Source: Bacteroidales bacterium (GTDB lineage: Bacteria; Bacteroidota; Bacteroidia; Bacteroidales; P3). From it: a stretch of DNA of 64,000 nt. The position numbers and the translations under genes were made by a program. Positions 45,563-54,132 of this stretch are shown here, piece by piece. Location of the stretch: positions 1 through 64,000 of the forward strand of contig JAILAT010000058.1 in assembly GCA_024681475.1 (NCBI GenBank), in the 5' to 3' direction. Under the pieces are notes generated by a model that was given only the letters and a program-made list of their open reading frames with translations, searched no databases and had not been told where the DNA came from. Positions within the stretch are counted from its first letter, which is position 1. Each line of letters begins with the position of its first letter.

Positions 45563-46216
45563 TTAATCAACGCCTTGTGCCACGGAGAGCCAGAAGCTGT
45601 CGTCCACCATCCGGGTGTCGATACGGCAGCCTGCCTTAGCGGCTTCCTCGGTCACGTCGGGCAGATGGGAGATGAGAATGCCGGTGCCGGTCCATTTGAA
45701 ATAGGCCTCCTTGCGCGTCCATAGGCGCGCAAACTCCTTCTCGGGTTCGTCGCTGGACTTCACCATGGCCTGTTCCTCTTCGTTGTATGCGCGTTGCAGC
45801 AGTCCGTCGCTGAACTTCCTGCTGCCTTCCACATCCACACCCACCTCTCTGCCGCTGACGGCGGTAACGATGGCCTGGCGACAGTGGCTGATGTTGAAAT
45901 AAAGTTCTTCATAGTTAGTGAGATAGGGCTTGCCGTGCGAGCCGTAGCGCCACAGCGGCGCTGCGGAGGAAGAGAGCGGACAGTCGAAATACGACGGATG
46001 AAACAACTGTATTTCTTGTCGTTCGGAATGGATAGCGCCAGCGTCATGCTGCAGGGCATAGGCCGTCATGAAATAGCCGACGGCCTGCTCGCGACGGCGC
46101 GGCATCGTCTTCATGCCCCTGACCAGATCAATCTGCTGCTGCGGGAAACATTGCAGCAGGCGCTCGATAACACCATCGTCGACCGATTCGAAATCCTTAA
46201 AGTAGTATATTATCAT
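45563..46216 (-). CDS. 4'-phosphopantetheinyl transferase (Sfp type)
   Basis: Transfers the phosphopantetheine arm of CoA to carrier proteins. The 217-residue protein shows the Sfp-family residues: FNISHC, VGVDVEGSRK (Mg-binding Asp/Glu) and LWTRKEAYFKWTG. It could serve acyl carrier protein of fatty acid synthesis, aryl polyene or other carriers; no synthase cluster lies nearby. A terminator (46244-46277) separates it from the upstream lipoprotein gene, and the TPR gene is 25 bp downstream. Confidence 0.88.
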   Translation of the reverse strand: MIIYYFKDFESVDDGVIERLLQCFPQQQIDLVRGMKTMPRRREQAVGYFMTAYALQHDAGAIHSERQEIQLFHPSYFDCPLSSSAAPLWRYGSHGKPYLTNYEELYFNISHCRQAIVTAVSGREVGVDVEGSRKFSDGLLQRAYNEEEQAMVKSSDEPEKEFARLWTRKEAYFKWTGTGILISHLPDVTEEAAKAGCRIDTRMVDDSFWLSVAQGVD

Positions 46217-46243
46217 TTCGTTGCATTCCGGTTGGGTGAAAAA

Positions 46244-46277
46244 AGAATCGTAGAGTCGTGGTCGGCTCTACGATTCT
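46244..46277 (-). terminator. Rho-independent terminator
   Basis: AGAATCGTAGAG (46244-46255) pairs with CTCTACGATTCT (46266-46277), 12 bp perfect, 10-nt loop. On the minus strand it is followed by TTTTTTCACCC. It ends the DUF4878 lipoprotein transcript. Confidence 0.8.
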
Positions 46278-46297
46278 GTAGGAATAAGATTCAACTT

Positions 46298-46798
46298 TTA
46301 GCCGATAATCACCCAGATGTTTTTCTCTCTTTTCAGAGGGAAGGAACACTCGGCTTCCGATTGTCCCTTTTTGGTCTTGACGACTATCTTGGTCTTCACC
46401 TTGGCAGAATTGGGGTCGGTCTTCGAGATTTCCTCCTTCACAATTTCCCAGCTGACCAACGAGAAGTCCTCGCTCTGCTGTTCCATTCTATCAATCAGGA
46501 AATTAGTCCAGTCCTCACCGGGGATGATGACTTTGCCCTTCTTGTCGGTAGTGTCGATAGGACAATCCTTGAATTCGTCGTACATATTGCCCTGCTTTTT
46601 CGGGGCGATCTTGACGGTGTCGGGAATCTTGTTAAAGGTGGCAGCCGTAGCGAAGTCGTTGGCCTGTATGGCCTTGTACATTTGCTCCACAACATCTGAC
46701 GGCGTGTGTCCGTTGGCATCTTTCCTCTCTGCCTTTTGGCAAGCGGCAGCGAAGAGAACCGCCAAAGCGCACATTATGGTTAATGTTATTTTTTTCAT
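46298..46798 (-). CDS. DUF4878-like lipoprotein
   Basis: Small 166-residue lipoprotein: signal peptide with lipobox FAAAC (Cys20). The mature part, with TPSDVVEQMYKAIQANDFATAA near the start, has the NTF2-like pattern of DUF4878 proteins (cone-shaped alpha+beta fold). Such proteins are common in Bacteroidales, with no known function. Upstream on the same strand is a peptide transporter, 39 bp away, so they may be co-transcribed. Confidence 0.8.
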   Translation of the reverse strand: MKKITLTIMCALAVLFAAACQKAERKDANGHTPSDVVEQMYKAIQANDFATAATFNKIPDTVKIAPKKQGNMYDEFKDCPIDTTDKKGKVIIPGEDWTNFLIDRMEQQSEDFSLVSWEIVKEEISKTDPNSAKVKTKIVVKTKKGQSEAECSFPLKREKNIWVIIG

Positions 46799-46837
46799 TT
46801 TGATTCTTTTTATTGATTCATTAATAGGTTATTGTCA

Positions 46838-48403
46838 TCATTTCGTAACTCTCTCAAGCCACTTCACCATGCTGAACATCACAATCATCGAAGTCAAGCA
46901 TACGCCAGCGAAGATAGCCCAGCACTGCCACAAGGGGATGCTGTTGTAGAGCATAGGTCCGATCCAGAGGAGACCGTTGCCCACTGCCGTGGCACCCAGC
47001 CACAAACCTTGGCAGAGACCCAGCATGTTCTTCGGTGCCACCTTCGACACGAACGAAAGACCCAGCGGCGAGATAAACAGCTCAGCCACAGTCATGAAGA
47101 AGTAGTATACGATGAGCACCCACGGAGCGGCCTTCATAGCGGCTGTCTCGGTGGCAGCCATAGCCTTGAATGTCGTGGCCGAAGGATAGTTCTGGAGGGC
47201 GCAGAATGCGGAGATGAAAATGTAGGCAATGGCAGCAACACCCATACCGATGGCAATCTTCTTGGGCGTGGAAATCTCTTTGCCTCTTCTGCTCAACGAG
47301 CCGAACACAATCATGATGATGGGAGTGAGCACAATGACGAAGAACGGGTTGACGGCCTGCCAAACCTCCGGCGGGAAGAGCGACGTGTTCACAAAGTCCT
47401 TGGCAAACAGCGACATCGAGGTGCCGTTCTGGTGGAACGAGAACCAGAAGAAGACAGCGATGATAAGAACGGCAAACAGGGCGTAGAGACGCTGTTTGAG
47501 TTCCTTGGCCATGGCGGCCTTCTCCTCGGCAGTGTAGGAAACACTTTCAGTGGCGGCTTTCTTGGCCGGCGTCGGGAATTTCTTCTTGGTGCAGACGAAG
47601 ATAATCAGCGAGATAAACATAGCCAAAACGGAGGCGATGAACGAGTAGTGGACACCTTCATTGAAGACTTTCAGGTAATCGGAGCAGAATTCGGTCAGGT
47701 TCATCATGTTGACATCGGCTGTCGTGGCGGCGGGAATGATCTCCATCATCTTCGACATGGCCGCAACACCCATGGCAGAGCCTTCATTCTGGTATTGGTG
47801 GCACAGGGCGGGCAGGTCGGCGTTGTACACCATGTTGTTGGCCGACAGCCACCAGTTGCGCAGCAAGGGAGCCACAAACGGGGCAATCAGACCTCCCACG
47901 TTGATGAACATGTAGAAAATCTGGAAACCGCTGTCGCGTTTTTCCTTGGCCTGACGCAAGGCTTCCGGGCCCTTCAGGGCGGCGGCAGCCTCGAAGTTGT
48001 CGTACATCTGGCCTACGATAGCCTGCAGGTTGCCCTTGAACAGACCATTACCGAAGGCAATGAGAAACAGCGCGACGCAGGTCAGCGGAAGCAGCCAGCT
48101 CATATTGGTCGCCGTGGCCATGATGGGAATGGCAAGGATGACATAGCCGCTGGCCATGATGCACAGACCGGTCATGATCGTGCCCTTGTAGTTCATCGTG
48201 CGGTCGGCAATAATACCGCCGACTAAACTGAGAATGTAGATTCCTGCATAGAAAATGGAATAGATGAGCGTAGCTTTCTCGTCAGCCAATCCAAATTTCG
48301 AGCAGAGAAACAGAACCAGCACTGCATTCATAATATAGTAGCCAAAACGCTCACCCATATTACTCAATGCGGCTGCAATTAGTCCTTTTGGATGTCCTTT
48401 CAT
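46838..48403 (-). CDS. POT family peptide transporter
   Basis: Proton-driven di/tripeptide importer of the inner membrane (MFS, PTR2/POT family), 521 residues, about 12-14 helices. The family motif is visible as SNMGERFGYYIMNAVLVLF near the N terminus, where many members have ERFSYYG, and the second motif as GGIIADR. A larger cytoplasmic loop sits mid-protein. Peptide uptake fits the proteases encoded nearby. It is divergent from tsaC, with -7 boxes for both genes in the 146-bp gap. Confidence 0.9.
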   Translation of the reverse strand: MKGHPKGLIAAALSNMGERFGYYIMNAVLVLFLCSKFGLADEKATLIYSIFYAGIYILSLVGGIIADRTMNYKGTIMTGLCIMASGYVILAIPIMATATNMSWLLPLTCVALFLIAFGNGLFKGNLQAIVGQMYDNFEAAAALKGPEALRQAKEKRDSGFQIFYMFINVGGLIAPFVAPLLRNWWLSANNMVYNADLPALCHQYQNEGSAMGVAAMSKMMEIIPAATTADVNMMNLTEFCSDYLKVFNEGVHYSFIASVLAMFISLIIFVCTKKKFPTPAKKAATESVSYTAEEKAAMAKELKQRLYALFAVLIIAVFFWFSFHQNGTSMSLFAKDFVNTSLFPPEVWQAVNPFFVIVLTPIIMIVFGSLSRRGKEISTPKKIAIGMGVAAIAYIFISAFCALQNYPSATTFKAMAATETAAMKAAPWVLIVYYFFMTVAELFISPLGLSFVSKVAPKNMLGLCQGLWLGATAVGNGLLWIGPMLYNSIPLWQCWAIFAGVCLTSMIVMFSMVKWLERVTK

Positions 48404-48472
48404 AATTGTAAATTGTTAATTAATAATTATTTATTTAAAAATCTGATTTTTTTCGCCGTAGTAAACGTAGTG

Positions 48473-48480
48473 CAAAGATA
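48473..48480 (-). promoter_or_regulatory. -7 box upstream of the peptide transporter
   Basis: Minus strand TATCTTTG, 70 bp before the start codon. No TTTG at the expected distance. Confidence 0.4.
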
Positions 48481-48522
48481 CGATTTTTTTTCAATACATC
48501 ACACACCTGTCGTTTTTTTTTG

Positions 48523-48530
48523 TATTTTTG
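48523..48530 (+). promoter_or_regulatory. -7 box upstream of tsaC
   Basis: TATTTTTG, 20 bp before the ATG at 48550; the leader would be very short but includes AAGGTG as ribosome-binding site. Confidence 0.4.
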
Positions 48531-48549
48531 CATTCTCAAAAACAAGGTG

Positions 48550-49158
48550 ATGAAAACGGATAGCACATTAAAAGACAGCATTCCCGAGGGTCATCTGGAG
48601 CGAGTGGCCGAGGTGCTGCGCAGGGGAGGCATCATCCTCAGCCCCACCGACACGGTGTGGGGGCTCAGCTGCGACGCCACCAACGCCGACGCAGTAGCCA
48701 GGCTTTACGGCCTCAAACGCCGCGACCCGTCGAAGAGCATGCTCATCCTCTGCAGCGATCTGGCCATGGTGGAGCGTTATGTCGGCGCTCCGGGTGCTGA
48801 AGCCGCCGCCCTGCTGACGGCCAGCGAGCGCCCCACCACGGTAATAATGCCCGTCAAGAACCAGTCTAATCACCTTGCCCCCAATCTCTTGGCATCCGAC
48901 GGCACCATCGGTGTACGTCTGCCACGCGTGGATTTTTTCGAGGCGCTCTTTGCCCTCTTTCCCCGTCCGCTGGTCAGCACCAGCGCCAACCTCTCGGGCA
49001 TGCCCACGCCCATGTCTTTCAGCGACATAGACCACAGCCTTGTGGCTGCGGTCGACCAGGTGGTCTCCCCCACGCTGGCGCCCACTGCCGGCGTGGCCAA
49101 GCCCTCGCGCATCGTGAAACTCTCCCCCGACGGCCAGATAAACATCATTCGCGACTGA
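48550..49158 (+). CDS. tsaC: L-threonylcarbamoyladenylate synthase
   Basis: Makes threonylcarbamoyl-AMP for the t6A modification at position 37 of ANN-decoding tRNAs. YrdC/Sua5-type domain of about 202 residues, with GGIILSPTDTVWGLSCDA, KSMLILC, TVIMPVKN, GTIGVRLPR and LVSTSANLSG. I chose the ATG at 48550, preceded by AAGGTG; an upstream in-frame start at 48520 would sit inside the promoter. It lacks the Sua5 C-terminal domain, so it is the short TsaC form. Confidence 0.93.
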   Translation: MKTDSTLKDSIPEGHLERVAEVLRRGGIILSPTDTVWGLSCDATNADAVARLYGLKRRDPSKSMLILCSDLAMVERYVGAPGAEAAALLTASERPTTVIMPVKNQSNHLAPNLLASDGTIGVRLPRVDFFEALFALFPRPLVSTSANLSGMPTPMSFSDIDHSLVAAVDQVVSPTLAPTAGVAKPSRIVKLSPDGQINIIRD

Positions 49159-49197
49159 GCCGCCACAGCCACCAGGCTCCGGCAGCACATAAAGAAA

Positions 49198-49219
49198 AAG
49201 GGGAGGCGAACCTCCCCTT
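49198..49219 (-). terminator. Rho-independent terminator
   Basis: AAGGGGAGG (49198-49206) pairs with CCTCCCCTT (49211-49219) around a CGAA tetraloop, followed on the minus strand by TTTTCTTT. It ends the M49-like peptidase gene and may also serve convergent tsaC. Confidence 0.8.
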
Positions 49220-49244
49220 CTATCTGTCTTCAGTGTAACAGCTG

Positions 49245-50888
49245 CTACTTGAACAGCACGTCGGCACCTTGGTTGTAGACGATGTCCACGGGGATGTTGG
49301 CCTCCTCTATCTTCTTGAGGTCGGCAGCGAGGTCTTGACGCACCTTGCCGTTCTTCTCGGCGTAGGCCTTGGCGGCGTCGTAGTCGCCGTTGCCCTCCAT
49401 GGCTATCACCTCGGCGGTCCAGCCTTCCAGGGCAGCACGCGTCTTCTCCACGTCGATGACATACTTGCCGTTGGCATCGCGCGTGAAGGCACCGTGGTCT
49501 TGGAAGTAGTTGAAGCACATCATGTTGGCCACACCATGAGCCTCCGAAGCGCCGAAGCGCACGCTGCGCAGGATGCCGGCGATGAAGGTGACATAGGCGT
49601 CTTCCACTGTGATGTTGGTGATTTCACCCTTCTCGATGAGCGTCTGCACGATGAAGAGGCCTGCGATATCGGCTTTGGCTTCCTCATAGGCGCTGTACTG
49701 GTTCTGCAGGGCCTTGCGCACAGGACCCTGGCCGGTGACGGTGTTCTTGATGCCCAGGCCGTGAGCCACCTCGTGGTAGCACACATTGCTGAAGAAAGCG
49801 TCGAACTTGACGTTGTCGATCTGGTCGTCGCAAATCATCAGATTGGCGATAGGCAGCATGATGGTCTGGAATTTGGCGTTCATGGCGTTCTTGAGCTGAA
49901 GTCGACGTGTGCCTTTCTTCAGGTGCACGCGCTCGTCGTTGGGCAGGTTGATGGCGATGGTCTTCGAGCCCGCGTTGCAGTCGCCGGCGTAGTAGATGAC
50001 GTCGTAGACATTCAGGTCGCTGTCGGTGCCAGGCACCTCTTTCTTGTATTTCGGGTCGCAGGGCAGCTGCTTCTGCAGTTCGGGCAGCATCTTGGTGAAG
50101 CGGGCCAGGTCGTTGCTCCACTTCTCATCCTTCACGAGCACAAAAGCCTCGTAGGCAGCCTTGTAGCCGAACAGGGCATCTTCGTAGTTCTCGATGGGAC
50201 CCACCACAAAGTCCAGACGGCTCTTCTTCATGTCCATCCAGATCATGTCGCTGGCAAAATAGTCGTCGGTACGGAAAGCCTCGCGACGTGCCACGAGATA
50301 TTTCTTCAGACCCTCATCTTGGCAGATGGCGATGGCTTCGCCCAGCAGCGAGTCCACTTTGGCCAGCTGGGTGGCGTAGGCCACGTGATAGGGCACCACC
50401 ACCAGCTTGCCTTGCTCGTCGCGACGCAGCACGGTGTACTGGCTGGTCTTCTCGGGGTCTTCCAGGGCATTGAACTCCTCCTTGGTCATGTCCACAGGGT
50501 AGAAGTTGGCGCCCTTGGGTTTTGCGCCGTAGCCCGGCAGGAAGGGGTTCTCGGCGTCGAGGCGGTCCCATGCACCATACTGTATCTCAGCGAATTCGCG
50601 CATGCAGGGGTCGGTCAGCTCGTCGAGCTTTGCACGGTTCTCAGTGCCGAACGACTGCTCCCAGAAGAGGTCGTCCATCACTTCGGATATCTGGAGGAAG
50701 ATTTTGATGAGATCCTTCTCGTTGTCGGTCAGGATGCTCATGTCGGTGGTCAGGTCAAAGGGGGCATACTGCGCCACCTTCTTCTGCATTTCCGACTCAG
50801 GCTCAGGGGCTTCGGTGTTCTTCGAGCCGCAAGCGCCGAGGGTGGCAATCATTGTCATGGCCATAATGGGTACTAAGATTTTTTTCAT
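49245..50888 (-). CDS. M49-like (dipeptidyl peptidase III) lipoprotein
   Basis: The 547-residue lipoprotein (lipobox LGAC, Cys20) has a zinc site HEVAH (His372, Glu373, His376) and YEEAKAD (Glu403, Asp407), the second matching the EExxAD motif of family M49. Classical members have a six-residue HExxGH, while a few bacterial ones have the five-residue form seen here. M49 enzymes release dipeptides from short peptides. Outer- or inner-membrane anchoring to the periplasm is inferred. Its closest functional neighbour in the window is the peptide transporter. Terminator at 49198-49219. Confidence 0.82.
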   Translation of the reverse strand: MKKILVPIMAMTMIATLGACGSKNTEAPEPESEMQKKVAQYAPFDLTTDMSILTDNEKDLIKIFLQISEVMDDLFWEQSFGTENRAKLDELTDPCMREFAEIQYGAWDRLDAENPFLPGYGAKPKGANFYPVDMTKEEFNALEDPEKTSQYTVLRRDEQGKLVVVPYHVAYATQLAKVDSLLGEAIAICQDEGLKKYLVARREAFRTDDYFASDMIWMDMKKSRLDFVVGPIENYEDALFGYKAAYEAFVLVKDEKWSNDLARFTKMLPELQKQLPCDPKYKKEVPGTDSDLNVYDVIYYAGDCNAGSKTIAINLPNDERVHLKKGTRRLQLKNAMNAKFQTIMLPIANLMICDDQIDNVKFDAFFSNVCYHEVAHGLGIKNTVTGQGPVRKALQNQYSAYEEAKADIAGLFIVQTLIEKGEITNITVEDAYVTFIAGILRSVRFGASEAHGVANMMCFNYFQDHGAFTRDANGKYVIDVEKTRAALEGWTAEVIAMEGNGDYDAAKAYAEKNGKVRQDLAADLKKIEEANIPVDIVYNQGADVLFK

Positions 50889-50954
50889 TGTTATTGTGTT
50901 TTAATTGGTTTTGTCCTCTCTGTCATCACATGCGCTCACGGCACCCGCCTCTTC

Positions 50955-51704
50955 TCAAAGTTCATTGTTCTTGAACTGGTAGTGTTCCAAGGTTTGCAAC
51001 AGCTTGCTGTCGTTGGCAGCCTCCATCAGCGCCGAAGCGTAGCGCATGTTGTGCATGTCGGTGCCCAGATAGTCCACCCAGCCCTGCTGAATGTACTGGT
51101 AGCCTCGCTGCCGTGGCGTCTCGCCGTAGAAGCCCACCAGCGACAACGTGTTGACTTGCAGGCGCACACCCATGTCGATAAGCCCTTTTATCTCAGGCAG
51201 ATACATATTCAGATAAGAGTATCGCTCGGGGTGTGCCAGTATGAGCGAATAGCCCTGATTCTGAAACTGCCTGAAAAGCTCCAGGGGCAGCTCTTTGGAG
51301 CCGAAGCGCGAAAACTCGCAGAGCAGCCGTTTGCCGGGCAGCGTCAACGGGCGCGGCCCGTCGGGCTGGCGGGCGTAGAGGTCGTCGAAGCGGTATTCGC
51401 CGGCAATGCCTGCCAGCTTAGGCAGGTTCGCGCCGCCTTTGCTGGCCATCTCTTTCCGCAGAGCGTCATATCGTTGTTCAATGTCTTTTTCCTCGTTGGG
51501 ATATTTGGCCTGAAAGTGAGGTGTGAGATACACCTTTTTGAAACCCAGGTGGGCCATTACCTTGAGCAACTCGTAAGTAGAGTCAAGGTCGGCGGATCCG
51601 TCGTCGACCCCCGGTAGTAGATGACAATGCATATCAACCCCCAGCACCTCCATCACAGGTTTCACTTTCTGCATTGCCAATTTGTTCCTTAGTTTGTCAA
51701 ACAT
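50955..51704 (-). CDS. PHP-family tyrosine phosphatase (CpsB/YwqE type)
   Basis: The 249-residue cytoplasmic protein has the PHP metal motif VDMHCHLLPGVDDGS near residue 25, then YLTPHFQ and ILAHPERYSYL, matching the CpsB/YwqE group of metal-dependent protein-tyrosine phosphatases that control capsule synthesis kinases. No polysaccharide cluster is adjacent, so the partner kinase is not in this window. It has a well-matched promoter at 51812-51842 and a leader of about 100 nt. Confidence 0.88.
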   Translation of the reverse strand: MFDKLRNKLAMQKVKPVMEVLGVDMHCHLLPGVDDGSADLDSTYELLKVMAHLGFKKVYLTPHFQAKYPNEEKDIEQRYDALRKEMASKGGANLPKLAGIAGEYRFDDLYARQPDGPRPLTLPGKRLLCEFSRFGSKELPLELFRQFQNQGYSLILAHPERYSYLNMYLPEIKGLIDMGVRLQVNTLSLVGFYGETPRQRGYQYIQQGWVDYLGTDMHNMRYASALMEAANDSKLLQTLEHYQFKNNEL

Positions 51705-51811
51705 ATCGTACTCTTTTGTTTTGTTTTCAAAATTGCATCCCGTTCGCGTAAGTATTGAGTATCAAGTAATAATAACGAAATTGAATATCGGCGTATTATA
51801 TTTAGTGACTG

Positions 51812-51842
51812 CAAAATTAGGAAATTTTTACATATTTGCAAA
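51812..51842 (-). promoter_or_regulatory. Bacteroidetes promoter for the PHP phosphatase
   Basis: On the minus strand TTTG (51842-51839), 19 bp, TAATTTTG (51819-51812). Boxes and spacing fit the consensus. Confidence 0.75.
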
Positions 51843-51965
51843 GTTTTTGTGTTTTTTGTTCTGTCAGGCTGCCGATCGGCGGTGGCACCGAAGAGCTGGC
51901 GAAAACGGATGCGGGCACAGCGCTCTCCCTTTTATAGGCGAACTGCTGAGGGTGGAAAAAAAAGC

Positions 51966-51993
51966 AGCCGGGACCCTGTCTTGGGTCCCGGCT
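51966..51993 (-). terminator. Rho-independent terminator of glmS
   Basis: AGCCGGGACCC (51966-51976) pairs with GGGTCCCGGCT (51983-51993), 11 bp perfect with a 6-nt loop, followed on the minus strand by CTTTTTTTTCC. Confidence 0.85.
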
Positions 51994-52043
51994 GGAGGGT
52001 ATTATCCTGATTGTCACAGGATGACAGAATGTCTTTCTGTTGC

Positions 52044-53912
52044 CTATTCCACCGTCACGCTCTTGGCCAAGTTGCGGGGCTGGTCCACATTGCGGCCTTT
52101 GGCGATGGCGATATAGTAAGAGAGGAGCTGCAGCGGCAGGATGGCCAGCAGCGGCACGTAGCAGTCGCGCGTGTCGGGAATTTCGAAGTAGTAGTCGGAC
52201 ATGCCTTTCACCACGGTGTCGCCTTCGGTGACCACGGAGATGATTTTACCCTTGCGGGACTTGATTTCCTGGATGTTGCTGACAATCTTTTCATACATGC
52301 CGCGCTTGGGAGCGATGACCACCACGGGCATCTCCTCGTCGATGAGGGCGATGGGGCCGTGCTTCATCTCGGCGGCGGGATAGCCTTCGGCGTGGATGTA
52401 GCTGATCTCCTTGAGTTTCAGCGCGCCCTCCAGCGCCACGGGGTAGTTGTAGCCGCGACCCAGATAGATGAAGTTGTGGGCATAGGTGAACATCTGTGCG
52501 AAACGGTCGATATCGTGGTTGTGCTCGAGGGTCCACTGCATCTTCTCGGGAATCTTCTGCAGCTCGTCGACCAGCATGTGGAACATCTCGTCGCTGAGTG
52601 TCTTCTTCACCTTGGAAATGGCCAGACCGAGCATGAAGAGCGTGATGACCTGACCCGTGAATGCCTTGGTGGAGGCCACGCCGATTTCGGGACCCACATG
52701 GAGGTAGGTGCCGCTGTCGGTGGCACGGGGTATGGAACTGCCGATGACGTTGCAGATGCCGTAAAGGAAGGCACCCTTGCTCTTGGCCAGCTGGATGGCT
52801 GCCAGCGTGTCGGCCGTCTCGCCCGACTGCGACACGGCGATGACCACATCGGTGGGGAGGATGACGGGGTTGCGGTAGCGGAACTCCGAGGCATACTCCA
52901 CCTCCACGGGTATCTGGCAGGCCTCCTCGATGAAGTATTTTCCGATGAGGGCCGAGTGCCACGAGGTGCCACAGGCGCAGATGATGATGCGCTTGGCGTT
53001 GAGGAACTTATCCTTATGGTCGATGATTCCGCTGAGGAGGACATCCTTGTCGACGATGTTGAGGCGGCCGCGCGTGCAGTTGCGCATGGCGTTGGGCTGC
53101 TCCCATATTTCCTTGAGCATGAAGTGGGCATAACCGCCCTTCTCCAGCTCGTCGAGGTTCATCTGCAGGGTATGCATCTGAGGTGTCTGCTGCACGTTGG
53201 CCAGGTTGGTGATCTTCAGGTTGCCGGCGCGGTCCATGATGGCTATCTCCTCGTCCTGAAGGTAGATGACTTTGTTGGTGTATTCGATGATGGGCGTGGC
53301 GTCGCTGCCCAGATAGAACTCGGCATGGCCTTTATTCTCGTCGTTGTCCTTGCCCACACCGATGATGAGGGGGCTGCCCTTACGGGCACAGATCAGCTGG
53401 TCGGGGTTGCGCTTGTCGAGGATGGCGATGGCATAGGCTCCGATGACGTTCTTCAGCGCCAGCTGCACGGCGGTATAGAGGTCACAGTGGTGCGTTGTCT
53501 GCGTGTATTCAACCAGTTGCACCAGCACCTCGGTGTCGGTCTCGCTGCAGAACACCATGCCGTATTTCTCCATCTCGGCGCGCAGCGTCTTGTAGTTCTC
53601 GATGATGCCGTTGTGCACCAGCGAGAGGTTTTTCGACTGCGACAGGTGGGGATGTGCATTGATGGCGTTGGGCTCGCCGTGGGTAGCCCAGCGGGTGTGG
53701 GCGATGCCTATGGAGCCGCTCACATCTTTGTCGGCCACAGAGGCTTCCAGCGCTTCCACTTTGCCTTTTGCTTTGTAGACCGACAGCACGCCGGCCTTGT
53801 TGATCATTGAAACACCCGCGCTGTCATAGCCACGATATTCCAGACGATGAAGCCCCTTTATCAAGATGGGGTAGGCTTCCTGCTCCCCGATGTAACCAAC
53901 TATTCCACACAT
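52044..53912 (-). CDS. glmS: Glucosamine-6-phosphate synthase
   Basis: Makes glucosamine-6-phosphate from fructose-6-phosphate and glutamine, feeding peptidoglycan and lipid A. The N-terminal glutaminase begins MCGIVGYIGEQEAY with the Cys2 nucleophile; two SIS sugar-isomerase domains follow (CGTSWHSALIGKYF, SQSGETADT; LGRGYNYPVALEGALKLKEI), ending NLAKSVTVE. At 622 residues it is complete. The leader (about 100 nt) carries no glmS ribozyme-like element that I can recognise. Terminator at 51966-51993. Confidence 0.97.
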   Translation of the reverse strand: MCGIVGYIGEQEAYPILIKGLHRLEYRGYDSAGVSMINKAGVLSVYKAKGKVEALEASVADKDVSGSIGIAHTRWATHGEPNAINAHPHLSQSKNLSLVHNGIIENYKTLRAEMEKYGMVFCSETDTEVLVQLVEYTQTTHHCDLYTAVQLALKNVIGAYAIAILDKRNPDQLICARKGSPLIIGVGKDNDENKGHAEFYLGSDATPIIEYTNKVIYLQDEEIAIMDRAGNLKITNLANVQQTPQMHTLQMNLDELEKGGYAHFMLKEIWEQPNAMRNCTRGRLNIVDKDVLLSGIIDHKDKFLNAKRIIICACGTSWHSALIGKYFIEEACQIPVEVEYASEFRYRNPVILPTDVVIAVSQSGETADTLAAIQLAKSKGAFLYGICNVIGSSIPRATDSGTYLHVGPEIGVASTKAFTGQVITLFMLGLAISKVKKTLSDEMFHMLVDELQKIPEKMQWTLEHNHDIDRFAQMFTYAHNFIYLGRGYNYPVALEGALKLKEISYIHAEGYPAAEMKHGPIALIDEEMPVVVIAPKRGMYEKIVSNIQEIKSRKGKIISVVTEGDTVVKGMSDYYFEIPDTRDCYVPLLAILPLQLLSYYIAIAKGRNVDQPRNLAKSVTVE

Positions 53913-54021
53913 ATTTTTCGTTCTTTACTGATAAAATAACAACAGTTGTTTATATATAAATCATTATCATACAGAAACATACCACAAAAAGGCCACATCT
54001 GTCACTTAATGATTCAGGCGA

Positions 54022-54029
54022 CAAAAATA
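54022..54029 (-). promoter_or_regulatory. -7 box upstream of glmS
   Basis: Minus strand TATTTTTG, 110 bp before the start codon. A TTTG lies only 10 bp away, so the -33 element is not supported. Confidence 0.4.
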
Positions 54030-54132
54030 CAAATTTTTTCAAAAAGGTTTCATTTTTTTTTCGCATCATCCGACGGAAAGTATAAAAAAAGATGACGGAA
54101 TACTAAAACGGAAGTGGCCACGTTATTTGGAT

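Larger units (their letters stand above)
51705..52043. other. Intergenic region, 339 bp
   Basis: Holds the promoter of the PHP phosphatase (51812-51842) and the terminator of glmS (51966-51993). I see no gene; the 144-codon frame at 51682-52116 crosses both elements. Confidence 0.7.

Noticed and set aside
53913-54132. glmS ribozyme or riboswitch in the glmS leader
   Set aside because: Only about 100 nt of AT-rich leader and no core motif recognised; this class is known mainly from Firmicutes.
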